A DNA stretch of 64,000 nt from JBCFBK01 sp038562555 (lineage in GTDB: Bacteria > Bacteroidota > Bacteroidia > Bacteroidales > Prolixibacteraceae), in NCBI GenBank assembly GCA_038562555.1, contig JBCFBK010000005.1, positions 1 to 64,000 on the forward strand, given 5' to 3'. Both the position numbers and the translations under genes were made by a program. This document shows, one piece after another, positions 16,621-26,093 of this stretch (positions within the stretch are counted from its first letter, which is position 1; each line of letters opens with the position of its first letter). The notes under the pieces were generated by a model, which was not told the origin of the DNA, searched no databases, and worked only from the letters and a program-made list of their open reading frames with translations.

Positions 16621-17013
16621 TCAACCAGCTACCAGTTCTATCCTGTTACCCTCCGGGTCAAGCACAACCGATTCATAAAAGCCGTCCCCCGTGGTCCGGG
16701 GTTCGCCGACTACTTTAAATCCATCCACCCTCAGTTTTTCAGTCAGTTCATCCACCCTTTGTTTTGTTCCAACCTGAATAGCGAAATGCGTGATCCCCAG
16801 GTATTGTTTTTTAGGGTCATTTTTAGAGGGTGAAACCGAAGGCATTTGCATCAGTTCGATCGAACAATCGCCGTCAAAACTCAGAAAGTACGATCGGAAA
16901 TCTTTGGTATGGTTGTAATATCCTTCACTGGAACTGGCATCAAAGTAATGGATGTAAAAATTCCTCATTCCTTCCAGATTATTCACCCAAACAGCGATGT
17001 GCGTTATCCTCAT
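16621..17013 (-). CDS. VOC-superfamily (glyoxalase-like) protein
   Basis: 130 residues with the two beta-alpha-beta-beta-beta units of the vicinal oxygen chelate fold. Candidate metal ligands are His5 (MRITHIAVWV), the Glu in CSIELMQM, the His in GITHFAIQV and the final Glu in DPEGNRIELV. This is the H-E-H-E pattern of glyoxalase I-like enzymes. The family includes lactoylglutathione lyases, dioxygenases and fosfomycin-resistance-type proteins, so the reaction cannot be named. No signal peptide; cytoplasmic. Divergent from the acyl-CoA synthetase gene. Confidence 0.88.
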   Translation of the reverse strand: MRITHIAVWVNNLEGMRNFYIHYFDASSSEGYYNHTKDFRSYFLSFDGDCSIELMQMPSVSPSKNDPKKQYLGITHFAIQVGTKQRVDELTEKLRVDGFKVVGEPRTTGDGFYESVVLDPEGNRIELVAG

Positions 17014-17104
17014 ACAGCATAATTTTTTCTCCCTACTAATTTACCCAAAATGTTTCGATATAACTAAAACCTGTTAAAAAATGATGGGATGTGGAGGAAT
17101 TAAT

Positions 17105-17112
17105 TAATTTTG
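17105..17112 (+). promoter_or_regulatory. -7 box upstream of the acyl-CoA synthetase gene
   Basis: TAATTTTG matches TAnnTTTG and lies 37 bp before the ATG at 17150. Confidence 0.5.
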
Positions 17113-17149
17113 CCTGTTCTATTCCATTGGGTGAATCAGAACTTGTGTT

Positions 17150-18814
17150 ATGGCAAAAATGGAAAAACTGACGCTGCCTGTTATGTTAAAGGCAAGCTTT
17201 GATCGGTTCGGGGATCGGGAGTCGCTGGTTTTTGCGGGAGAAGAAAGTCGAACTTATCAGGAACTCAGGTTTGAAGTAGACAAGCTTGCTGCACGGTTGA
17301 AACAATCGGGGATCGGAAAAGGAACGAAAGTTGCGATACTGAGCGCCAACATGCCCAACTGGGGTATCGCTTATTTTGCCATTTCTGTCGTTGGAGCTGT
17401 CGTGGTTCCTGTTTTGCCCGATTTTCATCCGAATGAAATCAGAAATATCCTTCAGCATTCGGGAGCAGAAGCCATTTTTGTTTCTGAAAATCTGGTCAGC
17501 AAACTGGAACCGGATGAATATCCGTTGCTGAGGATTCTGCGGATTGAGGATTTTCAGGAAGTGAATGCGCTGGATTATCCTGTTTCTGTGGAAGATGAGG
17601 GACTATCGGCTTTTGAATATGAGGACGTAGCCGAAGACGACCTGCTCGCGATCATTTACACGTCAGGAACTACGGGAAAATCGAAAGGGGTCATGCTGAC
17701 TCACCGAAACATCGTCTGGACAACCCGGCAATGTGAACATCTTCAGGACATTTGTGCTGACGACCGTTTTTTGTCAGTGCTGCCATTGTCGCATACCTTT
17801 GAGAACACACTGGGCCTGATGCTGCCGGTCATGCACGGCGCTTCTGTCCATTATTTGCGTAAACCACCAACACCTGCCGTTTTGCTTCCGGTCCTGCAAA
17901 TCGTGAAGCCGACCATTATGCTGATCGTGCCGCTGATTATCGAAAAGATCTATAAAGGAAAGATCCTGCCACAGATTAATGGAAAAGCGATTACCCGCAG
18001 TTTATATAAACACCGGTTTTTTCAGCGACTGATCAATAAGGCTGCCGGAAAAAAATTATACGAGACTTTTGGTGGTGAACTGCGGTTCTTTGGAATTGGC
18101 GGGGCCAAGCTCGACAATGAGGTTGAGCGCTTTTTAATGGATACGAAAATGCCGATGGCCATTGGCTACGGACTAACCGAAACCTCGCCGTTACTGGCGG
18201 GTGCGGTTGGCAAAAACGTCAGGTATTTGTCTACGGGCATTCCGCTCGAAGGCGTAAAACTGCGGATCGCCAATGCAGATCCGGTAACAGGAGAAGGCGA
18301 GATTCAGGCCCTCGGTGAAAATGTAATGAAAGGCTATTATAAGGAACCCGGCCTCACGGCTGAGGCATTTACCGCTGACGGATGGTTCAGGACCGGAGAT
18401 CTGGGTAAGTTCGACCAGTCGGGCTTTCTCTATATTAAGGGCCGGATCAAAAACATGATTGTTGGCTCCAGCGGTGAAAATATTTATCCTGAAGAGATCG
18501 AATCGGTGATCAACCGGATGGAATATGTGCTCGAATCACTGGTGGTACAGCAAAAAGGCCGGCTGGTGGCGATGGTCCATCTGAATATGGAGGAAATTGA
18601 GAAGCGGTTTACACAGTTGAAGGAAGAGGCCGCTCAGATGCGCGATGAGGCCATTCAGAAAATCAATATCCGGGTGGATGAAATCCTGACTGAAATTCAG
18701 AAGAAGGTGAACGAACAGGTCAATAATTTTTCAAAAGTACAAGTGGTTGTTCTGCAGCCGGTTCCTTTTGAAAAAACCCCAACCATGAAAATCAAACGCT
18801 TTTTGTATTATTAA
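17150..18814 (+). CDS. AMP-forming long-chain acyl-CoA synthetase
   Basis: 554 residues of the adenylate-forming (ANL) superfamily. The phosphate-binding loop is YTSGTTGKSKG (residues 170-180), followed by VMLTHRN. The core continues with GYGLTETSPL and the hinge GWFRTGDLG, then IKGRIKNMIVGSSGENIYPEEIE, and an A10-like Lys near the C-terminus (TPTMKIKRFLYY). It activates a fatty acid to acyl-CoA with ATP; long-chain substrate is inferred from similarity to FadD/FAA1-like proteins. It is probably cytoplasmic or membrane-associated and forms a single-gene unit. Confidence 0.9.
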   Translation: MAKMEKLTLPVMLKASFDRFGDRESLVFAGEESRTYQELRFEVDKLAARLKQSGIGKGTKVAILSANMPNWGIAYFAISVVGAVVVPVLPDFHPNEIRNILQHSGAEAIFVSENLVSKLEPDEYPLLRILRIEDFQEVNALDYPVSVEDEGLSAFEYEDVAEDDLLAIIYTSGTTGKSKGVMLTHRNIVWTTRQCEHLQDICADDRFLSVLPLSHTFENTLGLMLPVMHGASVHYLRKPPTPAVLLPVLQIVKPTIMLIVPLIIEKIYKGKILPQINGKAITRSLYKHRFFQRLINKAAGKKLYETFGGELRFFGIGGAKLDNEVERFLMDTKMPMAIGYGLTETSPLLAGAVGKNVRYLSTGIPLEGVKLRIANADPVTGEGEIQALGENVMKGYYKEPGLTAEAFTADGWFRTGDLGKFDQSGFLYIKGRIKNMIVGSSGENIYPEEIESVINRMEYVLESLVVQQKGRLVAMVHLNMEEIEKRFTQLKEEAAQMRDEAIQKINIRVDEILTEIQKKVNEQVNNFSKVQVVVLQPVPFEKTPTMKIKRFLYY

Positions 18815-18885
18815 TTGCCGATGCCGGGGTTTAAACCCGAGGAAAACGCGAATCGCCTTAATCCTGCATAAGCCATTTATTTTTC

Positions 18886-18893
18886 TATTTTTG
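18886..18893 (+). promoter_or_regulatory. -7 box immediately before the set 2 ECF sigma gene
   Basis: TATTTTTG fits TAnnTTTG and ends 5 bp before the ATG at 18898. The message would be almost leaderless, or translation would start further in. Confidence 0.45.
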
Positions 18894-18897
18894 TTTT

Positions 18898-19485
18898 ATG
18901 CGTGAAATAGACGGGACAGATGAACTTCAGCTGGTTGAATCGGTCAAATTGGGCGATCAGTCGGCTTTTAAAAGTTTGTTTAATTACTATTATCCGGGCC
19001 TGGTGTTGTATGCCAACCAGTTCACGGCAAGCCACAGTCAATCTGAAGAAATTGTGCAGGGGTTCTTCGTTCGCCTTTGGGAAAAGCATGATGCCCTGAA
19101 GCCGGCAGATTCTTTTAAAAGTTACCTGTTTACTTCCGTTCGCAATGGTTGCCTGAATTACCTGAGGCATCAGAAAGTGATGTCGGGGTATATCCGGGAA
19201 CTGGAAGAACTTTCACAGGAACACTTGTTATATAATACGGATCTTTATGTCGTGTCGGAGCTTCAGGAGAAAATTACGCACGCCGTGGGGAAATTACCGG
19301 ACCGGTGTAGGGAAGTGTTTATCATGAGCAGGATGAAGGGGATGAATAATGAAGAAATAGCACTCCGGTTAGGCATTTCCAAACGGACTGTCGAGACACA
19401 AATCTCCAAGGCGCTCAAAATTCTTCGCACGGAGTTGAAAGACTACGTCGGTTTACTTTTCTTTTTGTCGTTAGGCAATTTTTAA
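18898..19485 (+). CDS. ECF RNA polymerase sigma factor (FecI-type), Sus set 2
   Basis: 195 residues. Region 2 spans about 14-90 (FKSLFNYYYPGLVLYANQF, QSEEIVQGFFVRLWEKHD). Region 4 spans about 130-185 (LPDRCREVFIMSRMKGMNNE, LGISKRTVETQISKALKIL). Same family as the factors at 2954 and 32791 but clearly a different paralogue. Expected to drive the susC/susD genes downstream under control of the FecR that follows. A -7 box lies 5 bp from the start codon. Confidence 0.93.
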   Translation: MREIDGTDELQLVESVKLGDQSAFKSLFNYYYPGLVLYANQFTASHSQSEEIVQGFFVRLWEKHDALKPADSFKSYLFTSVRNGCLNYLRHQKVMSGYIRELEELSQEHLLYNTDLYVVSELQEKITHAVGKLPDRCREVFIMSRMKGMNNEEIALRLGISKRTVETQISKALKILRTELKDYVGLLFFLSLGNF

Positions 19486-19625
19486 CAGGTACCGTTACTA
19501 ACCGGGAGAAGCATTTCCGGCACCGTCTTTTTTATCTTCTCTTTTTTGAAATTTTTTTCGGATCGCGTACGTGTACATCCCGGCTGAGGTGTAAATAAAA
19601 CAGATTCACGGAAGAATGCTGTTTT

Positions 19626-20585
19626 ATGATTACCAATGAGCAATTGAATAACCAGATAAGGAATCTTATCGACAGCCGGAAGGCTATGGATGAGGATGAA
19701 AAAATATCGGAGGCGGGTGCAGTTATCGGAAATCTGCAACGGGTCGATACCTCAGGTGCCTGGCAGAAAATAGAAGTTGCCGTGAAAGGAAAATCAAAAC
19801 CGGTCAGGCTGATCCGTCTCCTGACGCGCGTTGCGGCCATTCTTTTCATCCCCCTGCTGCTTTATTCCGTCTGGAGTACATTCCTGAATTCGCCTGATCC
19901 GGCTAATGGCCATTTTGCCATGCAGGAGTTGAGTAGTCCGGCTGGTATCCGTTCGAAGGTATGCCTTCCCGATGGTACTACGGTTTGGCTTAACGGGGAA
20001 TCGACCATTCGCTTTCGGGTTCCCTTTGTCGACGAACGTCAGGTAGAACTTTCGGGTGAAGCGTATTTTGACGTCATCAAAAATGAAAAGGCTCCGTTTT
20101 TTGTAGATGCGGGAATGGCAAAGATCGAGGTTTTAGGTACCAGATTTAATTGTAAAGCCTACGCTGACGACGAATTAATCGATATTGTTCTTGTTGAAGG
20201 AAAAATAAATTTGCAGGCAGACAAAAATGATGGCAACGCCCGCAATTTTATTATGAAGCCCAATGAGCATGCCGTTATCCGCAGGGAAACAGGGGAGACG
20301 AAAGTTGCAGAGGAGGACATCGACAAATACGTCGCGTGGCATCAAAACCGGCTCATGTTCGAAAACAGTACTCTCGACGAAGTGGCAAGTCAACTGGAGC
20401 GGTGGTATGATCTCGATGTGCTTATTCTTGACCACGAAATCCGAGGTTACCGGTACACTACCACTTTTGAAAACGAAACCTTGGCGCATGTAGTCGAACT
20501 GTTGAGTTTGTCCACACCGATAAAAATCAGTTATGCTCCGGCCCGCGAAGGAAAACGGGCAGTCTTATCCATTTCAAAAAAATGA
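19626..20585 (+). CDS. FecR-family anti-sigma factor, Sus set 2
   Basis: 319 residues: cytoplasmic sigma-binding N-terminus, one membrane helix near residues 68-88 (VAAILFIPLLLYSVWSTFL), periplasmic FecR domain (KVCLPDGTTVWLNGESTIRF, QVELSGEAYFDVIKN, IEVLGTRFNCKAY) and a C-terminal DUF4974-like part (LDEVASQLERWYDLDV). It lies 140 bp after its sigma gene, a longer spacer than in the other sets, and 135 bp before susC. It should relay the SusC STN signal. Confidence 0.92.
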   Translation: MITNEQLNNQIRNLIDSRKAMDEDEKISEAGAVIGNLQRVDTSGAWQKIEVAVKGKSKPVRLIRLLTRVAAILFIPLLLYSVWSTFLNSPDPANGHFAMQELSSPAGIRSKVCLPDGTTVWLNGESTIRFRVPFVDERQVELSGEAYFDVIKNEKAPFFVDAGMAKIEVLGTRFNCKAYADDELIDIVLVEGKINLQADKNDGNARNFIMKPNEHAVIRRETGETKVAEEDIDKYVAWHQNRLMFENSTLDEVASQLERWYDLDVLILDHEIRGYRYTTTFENETLAHVVELLSLSTPIKISYAPAREGKRAVLSISKK

Positions 20586-20622
20586 CTAAAGAATACTTGC
20601 CTATGAACCATTAACCGATCGT

Positions 20623-20659
20623 AAAAAAAGGGAAGGAAGTGCTCCAACACTCCCTTCCC
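20623..20659 (-). terminator. Hairpin between fecR and susC (set 2), terminator on the minus strand
   Basis: Arms GGGAAGGAAGTG (20630-20641) and CACTCCCTTCCC (20648-20659), loop CTCCAA. The plus-strand RNA has one A.C mismatch and no T-run after the stem (CCCGATTACC). The minus-strand RNA has G.U there and is followed by seven U (20629-20623). This is therefore an intrinsic terminator only in the antisense direction. Confidence 0.7.
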
Positions 20660-20707
20660 GATTACCACCCGTGTTCAGCGGGTCATACTTTAATTTATCC
20701 ATTTAAA
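20623..20707 (-). ncRNA. Candidate antisense RNA over the susC leader, set 2
   Basis: TAAATTTG on the minus strand (20721-20714) is a perfect -7 box overlapping the susC ATG, and the antisense terminator lies at 20659-20623. The product would be about 85 nt, complementary to the whole leader. It parallels the candidate at 4641-4711. No clear -33 box. Confidence 0.35.
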
Positions 20708-20720
20708 GCAGTTCAAATTT

Positions 20721-23700
20721 ATGAAAAAAAAGATGAAATGTCTGCACGCCGTTATACGCGGGTGCAGGAAAACTTTTATGATTATGCGAATTACCCTAAT
20801 TGCCATTCTTATCAGCACGTTGCAGGTGGTTGCGGCGACTGGTTATTCCCAGTCAGTCCGCTTATCCCTGGATATGCACAATTCCACAGTAAAAGAAGTT
20901 CTTTCTGAGATTGAGGACCAGAGTGAGTTCTACTTTTTGTACAACAGTGAGTGGATCGATGTGCAGCGGAAAGTTGACGTTGTTGCGAAAGATGAGAGGA
21001 TCGAAAATATTCTTTCCCGGCTGTTCAGCGATGGAACTGTCAGCGTCATGATCCGTGACCGGCATATTTTGCTGAACCCTGCCACAAATCCGAAGCCGGC
21101 GCTGCAGACAGCGAAGCCGGTTAACGGACAGGTAACCGATTTGTCAGGTTTTCCGGTTCCGGGTGTCTCAATTGTTGTTGATGGTACCGCTAACGGCAGT
21201 GTTACCGGTCCTGACGGCCGGTTTTCGCTTAGAGATATTCCGGATAATGCGGTTCTTGTCTTTTCATTTGTCGGAATGCGAACGCAGAAGATACCAGTGG
21301 CAGGAAAGTCAGCGATCAATGTCGTCATGGAAGAAGAATTGGTTGGTATTGAAGAGGTAGTTGCCGTGGGTTATGGAACGATCAAAAAGGTCAACCTGAC
21401 AGGGGCAGTTAACCAGATTGGTGCGGAGGCTCTTCAGGACAGGCCGCTCCCGAATATGACGCAGATCATCCAGGGAACCATTCCCAATCTGAATGTTGAC
21501 TTCAATAACGGTCGCCCGGGGAAGGATGCTTCCATCAACATCCGCGGAAATACATCCATAAACGGTGGTGACCCACTTGTACTGATTGACGGCATTCCCG
21601 GATCGATCAACAGGGTTAATCCGCGTGACGTGGAATCGGTCACGGTTCTGAAGGATGCCGCCGCATCGGCAATTTACGGAGCCCGTGGCGCCTTTGGGGT
21701 AATTCTGGTTACAACCAAATCGAACAAAAAAGGAGGGATGCAGATCAGTTACGGGAATAATTTCGGATGGGCGACACCCACCGTCAGTACCGACTTTATT
21801 ACAAGTGGCTATGACTGGACCATGCTGAATGATGAATCTTTTAAACGTGCTACGGGAAATACTTACTCGCGCTATACCGAAGAAGATTATGCCGAACTCG
21901 AAAAACGTCGGTATGATAAAACTGAAAATCCGGAGCGACCCTGGGTCGTTATCGACAACCGGAAGGGTAAAGACCAATATGTTTATTACGGAAATACGGA
22001 TTGGTACAATTATATGTTCCATCAATGGCAGCCTTCGCAGGAACATAACGTCAGTTTATCGGGTGGGAATGAGGAGCTTAATTTTCTGATCAGCGGGCGA
22101 TATTATGAGAAAGGCGGGATCATGAAGATCAACCGCGACCGTTTCGATTTTTACAGTTTCAGGACAAAGATCAACGCAGAACTGAACAAATGGCTGTCGG
22201 TAAGCAGCAACACGCAGTTTAATGCCAAAAAGTACGCTTACTACGGCTTCGAAGGCGGGGAAAAGGCGAATTTTAATCAGTTTGCTTTTCATGGGTCGCC
22301 GACCTACGTGCCGGTTAATCCCGACGGAACCTACAGCGGGCGTGGCGGATTAAACAGTTACTGGATGATGGGGGGAGGAATTGTCGGAACCCTGCATGAA
22401 GGAAAAACCAGGGGTGCAGACAGGAACTACGAACTGACCAGTACGCTCGAAGCTACGGTTAAGCTCTCCAAGTCGATTAATATTATCGGGAATTATTCTT
22501 ATAATATGTATCTGACGCAGGATTTCTACAGGAGTGCCCCCAGTAAATACTCCCTTTATCCGGGTGTCATTGAAACGGCAGCTGCTATTTCGATTAACCA
22601 GTTGAAGGAACAGGCCAAACATGATCAGTATTTTGTCGCCAATGTTTACGGAAACTATACCCAGTCCTTTGGCAACCATAACATCAAGCTGATGGCCGGT
22701 TTTAATCAGGAGAAGAAAACCTATAAAACCAATACGGAGACGAAGAGTAACCTGATTTCTGATGACCTGAACGATTTTGATTTGGCAACCGGCGATATGA
22801 CCGTTACCGGAGGTGCCAGCGAATGGGCGCTGATTGGCGTTTTCTCCCGGATTAACTATGATTATAAGGGCAAATACCTCATTGAGATGAACGGCCGTTA
22901 TGATGGGACTTCACGTTTCCCCAAAGGCGACCATTTCGGCTTTTTTCCTTCTTTTTCCGCCGGGTGGCGCATCAGCGAGGAGAATTTCTTCTCTCCCGTG
23001 CGGGAACTGGTCAACAGCCTCAAAGTAAGGGGATCATATGGATCGCTGGGGAATCAGCAGGTGACCACCTATGCCTATATTTCAAGTATGGGAACAAACT
23101 CGATGAATTACCTCATGAACGGAGCTAAGCTGCAATATACATCGGTCCCTGCTCCGGTTTCAGCATCGCTGACCTGGGAAAAAACCGCATCCACGAATGT
23201 AGGAATCGATGCTGAGCTGCTGGACAGCCGGCTGGCAGTATCGTTCGATACCTATGTCCGAAAGACCGTCCGGATGTTAACCAAGGGAAAAACACTGCCG
23301 GCAGTATTTGGTGCAACAGAACCCCAGGAAAACGCTGCCGACCTCGAAACCAGGGGATTTGAATTCTCGTTGATGTGGAAAGACAGGTTCAGTCTGGCAT
23401 CCCGGCCGTTTTCCTATGATTTTTCCTTTATTCTTTCGGATTACCATGCTAAGATAACCCGCTATGATAACCCGGCTAACCTTCTGAGCGAATATTATGT
23501 GGGTCAGGAACTGGGCGAAATGTGGGGCTACAGCATCGACGGGTATTTTGCTTCCGACGAAGAAGCGGCAGCCCATACCGTCAATCAGTCGCGTGTGAAT
23601 GCCCGGATCAGACAGGCTCCCGGAGAATGGGGAAAACTCAGGGCCGGTGACATGCGGTTCAGGGATCTCAGACCGGACGGGGAAATCAACAACGGACAGA

Positions 23701-24260
23701 ATACGCTTGACGATCACGGCGACCTGAAGAAGATAGGGAACTCCCAGCCCCGGTATGCCTTTGGGATCAATATGGGGGCCGACTGGAATGGCTTCGATCT
23801 CTCTGCCTTTTTTCAGGGAATCGGGGAGAAGCATTGGTATCCTGGCTCCGACAGCGATAAATTCTGGGGACCTTACGCCCGCCCTTACTATACGTTCGTA
23901 CCGAAGGATTTTCAGGACAAAATCTGGAGTGCCGAAAATCCTGATTCCTATTTCCCGACCCTAAGGGGGTATACGGCTTATAATGCCAATTCCTCATTAA
24001 AAGTCTGGAATGACCGATATCTGCAAAATACGGCCTACGTCCGGCTGAAAAACCTCACGATCGGATACACGCTTCCCGCGTCAATTATGAAGAAGATTCA
24101 GGCTGTACGATGCAGGATCTATTTCAGTGGAGAAAACCTGTTCACCCTTTCGAAACTGGACACCAAATACGTTGATCCGGAGCAGGTAGAACGCAATTCC
24201 GATACACGGGATTATCCTTTCAGCAAAACGTATTCATTAGGACTGGATATTACTTTCTAA
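20721..24260 (+). CDS. SusC/RagA-family TonB-linked outer-membrane transporter, set 2
   Basis: 1179 residues. A 22-residue basic extension precedes the signal segment (MRITLIAILISTLQVVAATGYSQS). The STN domain follows (about 50-112), then the carboxypeptidase-regulatory-like domain (about 135-212, VNGQVTDLSGFPVPGVSI), the plug (INIRGNTSINGGDPLVLIDG; VESVTVLKDAAASAIYGARG) and the barrel ending SLGLDITF. It is the TonB-dependent importer and signal receptor of this set. It is preceded by an unusual fecR-susC hairpin and followed after 20 bp by its susD. Substrate unknown. Confidence 0.95.
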   Translation: MKKKMKCLHAVIRGCRKTFMIMRITLIAILISTLQVVAATGYSQSVRLSLDMHNSTVKEVLSEIEDQSEFYFLYNSEWIDVQRKVDVVAKDERIENILSRLFSDGTVSVMIRDRHILLNPATNPKPALQTAKPVNGQVTDLSGFPVPGVSIVVDGTANGSVTGPDGRFSLRDIPDNAVLVFSFVGMRTQKIPVAGKSAINVVMEEELVGIEEVVAVGYGTIKKVNLTGAVNQIGAEALQDRPLPNMTQIIQGTIPNLNVDFNNGRPGKDASINIRGNTSINGGDPLVLIDGIPGSINRVNPRDVESVTVLKDAAASAIYGARGAFGVILVTTKSNKKGGMQISYGNNFGWATPTVSTDFITSGYDWTMLNDESFKRATGNTYSRYTEEDYAELEKRRYDKTENPERPWVVIDNRKGKDQYVYYGNTDWYNYMFHQWQPSQEHNVSLSGGNEELNFLISGRYYEKGGIMKINRDRFDFYSFRTKINAELNKWLSVSSNTQFNAKKYAYYGFEGGEKANFNQFAFHGSPTYVPVNPDGTYSGRGGLNSYWMMGGGIVGTLHEGKTRGADRNYELTSTLEATVKLSKSINIIGNYSYNMYLTQDFYRSAPSKYSLYPGVIETAAAISINQLKEQAKHDQYFVANVYGNYTQSFGNHNIKLMAGFNQEKKTYKTNTETKSNLISDDLNDFDLATGDMTVTGGASEWALIGVFSRINYDYKGKYLIEMNGRYDGTSRFPKGDHFGFFPSFSAGWRISEENFFSPVRELVNSLKVRGSYGSLGNQQVTTYAYISSMGTNSMNYLMNGAKLQYTSVPAPVSASLTWEKTASTNVGIDAELLDSRLAVSFDTYVRKTVRMLTKGKTLPAVFGATEPQENAADLETRGFEFSLMWKDRFSLASRPFSYDFSFILSDYHAKITRYDNPANLLSEYYVGQELGEMWGYSIDGYFASDEEAAAHTVNQSRVNARIRQAPGEWGKLRAGDMRFRDLRPDGEINNGQNTLDDHGDLKKIGNSQPRYAFGINMGADWNGFDLSAFFQGIGEKHWYPGSDSDKFWGPYARPYYTFVPKDFQDKIWSAENPDSYFPTLRGYTAYNANSSLKVWNDRYLQNTAYVRLKNLTIGYTLPASIMKKIQAVRCRIYFSGENLFTLSKLDTKYVDPEQVERNSDTRDYPFSKTYSLGLDITF

Positions 24261-24280
24261 TTTTAAAAAATATAAGCGAT

Positions 24281-26029
24281 ATGACTAAATATATTTTGAT
24301 TTCGATCCTTGTCGTTTTTAGCTGGTCATGCGACGATTACCTCGAACGGTACCCCCTTGCTGAGATTGCGCCGGAAAATTTCTTTAGAACGGCTGACGAA
24401 CTGAAACTGTACACAAATTCATTCTATGGCATGATTCCTTCATCTTCAGATATTTATGGAGAAAGCGTTGATAACATCATTACTTCTTCTTTAAGCGAGG
24501 AGGTAAGAGGATCACGGATTGTGCCCTCTTCAGGCGGAGGCTGGGGCTGGGGTGATCTTAGAAACATCAATTTCTTTCTTGAAAATTCATACAAGTGCAG
24601 GGACGACAATGCCCGGAAACAGTATAACGGGGTTGCCCGTTTTTTCCGTGCCTGGTTTTACTTTCAAAAAGTTCAACGCTTTGGAGATGTACCCTGGTAT
24701 TCCGGAACCATTCCGACCAATGACGAGGATAACCTGCAGAAAGCCCGTGACCCGCGGACCCTGGTCATGGATTCTGTTTTGGCCGACATTGATTATGCCA
24801 TCGCCAATTTGCCCGCTGTCAAAAACTCCGAATCGGTAACAAAGTGGACCGCTCTTGCTCTAAAGACGAGAATTTGTCTGTTCGAAGGCACCTTTCGGAA
24901 ATACCATTCAGAATTCAGCATTCCCAATGCTGACCGGTTTTTGGATGAATGCATTGAGGCAGCCGATGCACTGATTAACAGTAAGGTTTATTCCATATAC
25001 AAATCAACACCCGACAAGGCTTATCTGCAACTGTTCTCTTCGCTAAATGCAATTGAAAGCGAGGTGATCCTGACCAGAAGATTTTTGGCCGATCAGCAGA
25101 TCTATCACAATGTGAACTTCTATTTGCTGTCGTCGACCCAGGGGCAGCCGGGCGTCGAAAAGAAGACGGTGAACAGCTATCTGATGAAAGATGGCAGCCG
25201 CTTTACCGATACTCCGGATTATGAAAGCAAACAGTACTTTGAAGAAATGCAAAACCGTGATCCTCGGCTCACGCAGACTGTCAGGGGACCCGGATATACG
25301 CGGATTGGTGAGACAAAGACACTGGTGCCCGATTTTGCAGCTACCGTAACAGGCTATCATCTCATTAAGTACGTGGCAGAACCGATTTATGATTCGTATG
25401 AGAAATCGGTGAATGACCTGCCCGTATTCCGCTATGCGGAGGTGCTCCTGAATTTTGCAGAAGCAAAAGCTGAAAGGGGTACTGTTGTTCAGGGCGACCT
25501 GGATAAATCCATTAAACCGCTCAGGGAGCGGGTTGGTATGCCTGGTCTGGAGGTTTCCGCAGCGAACGCTAACCCATGTCCTTATATGGCTGCTATGTAC
25601 ACTCACGTTACCGGCGCGAATAAAGGGGTTATCCTGGAAATCAGGCGCGAACGAGCGGTTGAACTGATCATGGAGAGTTTCCGGTGGAACGACCTGATGC
25701 GCTGGAAGGAAGGCCATTTGGTGGCTGAACAGTTTAAGGGCATGTACTTTCCCGGCACCGGGAGTTATGACCTCGACCACGACGGGGTCACTGATGTGGT
25801 GATCTATACGGGCACCAAGCCGGGGACAAAAGGTCCCCAGTATATGAAGCTGAATTCAGACCTTGTACTGGAAAATGGAGAGTCGGGCGGGTTGATTCTT
25901 GTAAATAGTCAGATAACCAAGGTATTTGATGAGAATAAGGATTATCTTTACCCCATTCCCATAGAAGAACGTCTGCTGAACCATAACCTTTCACAGAATC
26001 CGGGCTGGGACGACGGACTGGATTTTTAG
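24281..26029 (+). CDS. SusD/RagB-family surface lipoprotein, set 2
   Basis: 582 residues with a lipoprotein signal MTKYILISILVVFSWSCDD (Cys17). The TPR region includes RFFRAWFYFQKVQRFGDVPW. The C-terminal hallmark is LEIRRERAVELIMESFRWND followed by LMRW, and the end reads LSQNPGW. The lid protein for the SusC just upstream. No catabolic genes follow; a strong terminator closes the set. Confidence 0.94.
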   Translation: MTKYILISILVVFSWSCDDYLERYPLAEIAPENFFRTADELKLYTNSFYGMIPSSSDIYGESVDNIITSSLSEEVRGSRIVPSSGGGWGWGDLRNINFFLENSYKCRDDNARKQYNGVARFFRAWFYFQKVQRFGDVPWYSGTIPTNDEDNLQKARDPRTLVMDSVLADIDYAIANLPAVKNSESVTKWTALALKTRICLFEGTFRKYHSEFSIPNADRFLDECIEAADALINSKVYSIYKSTPDKAYLQLFSSLNAIESEVILTRRFLADQQIYHNVNFYLLSSTQGQPGVEKKTVNSYLMKDGSRFTDTPDYESKQYFEEMQNRDPRLTQTVRGPGYTRIGETKTLVPDFAATVTGYHLIKYVAEPIYDSYEKSVNDLPVFRYAEVLLNFAEAKAERGTVVQGDLDKSIKPLRERVGMPGLEVSAANANPCPYMAAMYTHVTGANKGVILEIRRERAVELIMESFRWNDLMRWKEGHLVAEQFKGMYFPGTGSYDLDHDGVTDVVIYTGTKPGTKGPQYMKLNSDLVLENGESGGLILVNSQITKVFDENKDYLYPIPIEERLLNHNLSQNPGWDDGLDF

Positions 26030-26048
26030 TCGTTATAAGCGGTGATTC

Positions 26049-26092
26049 ATCAGTCGTAAGACGGGCATTCCCGGCTTACGACTGATTTTTTT
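26049..26092. terminator. Strong bidirectional terminator after susD, set 2
   Basis: Two 17-base arms, ATCAGTCGTAAGACGGG and CCCGGCTTACGACTGAT, pair with one mismatch around a CATT loop. Seven T follow on the plus strand. It separates susD from the convergent dipeptidase gene. Confidence 0.85.
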
Positions 26093-26093
26093 C

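Noticed and set aside
18827..18838. GGGTTTAAACCC palindrome after the acyl-CoA synthetase gene
   Set aside because: A perfect 12-bp palindrome but with no loop or T-run and no link to a promoter; probably chance.
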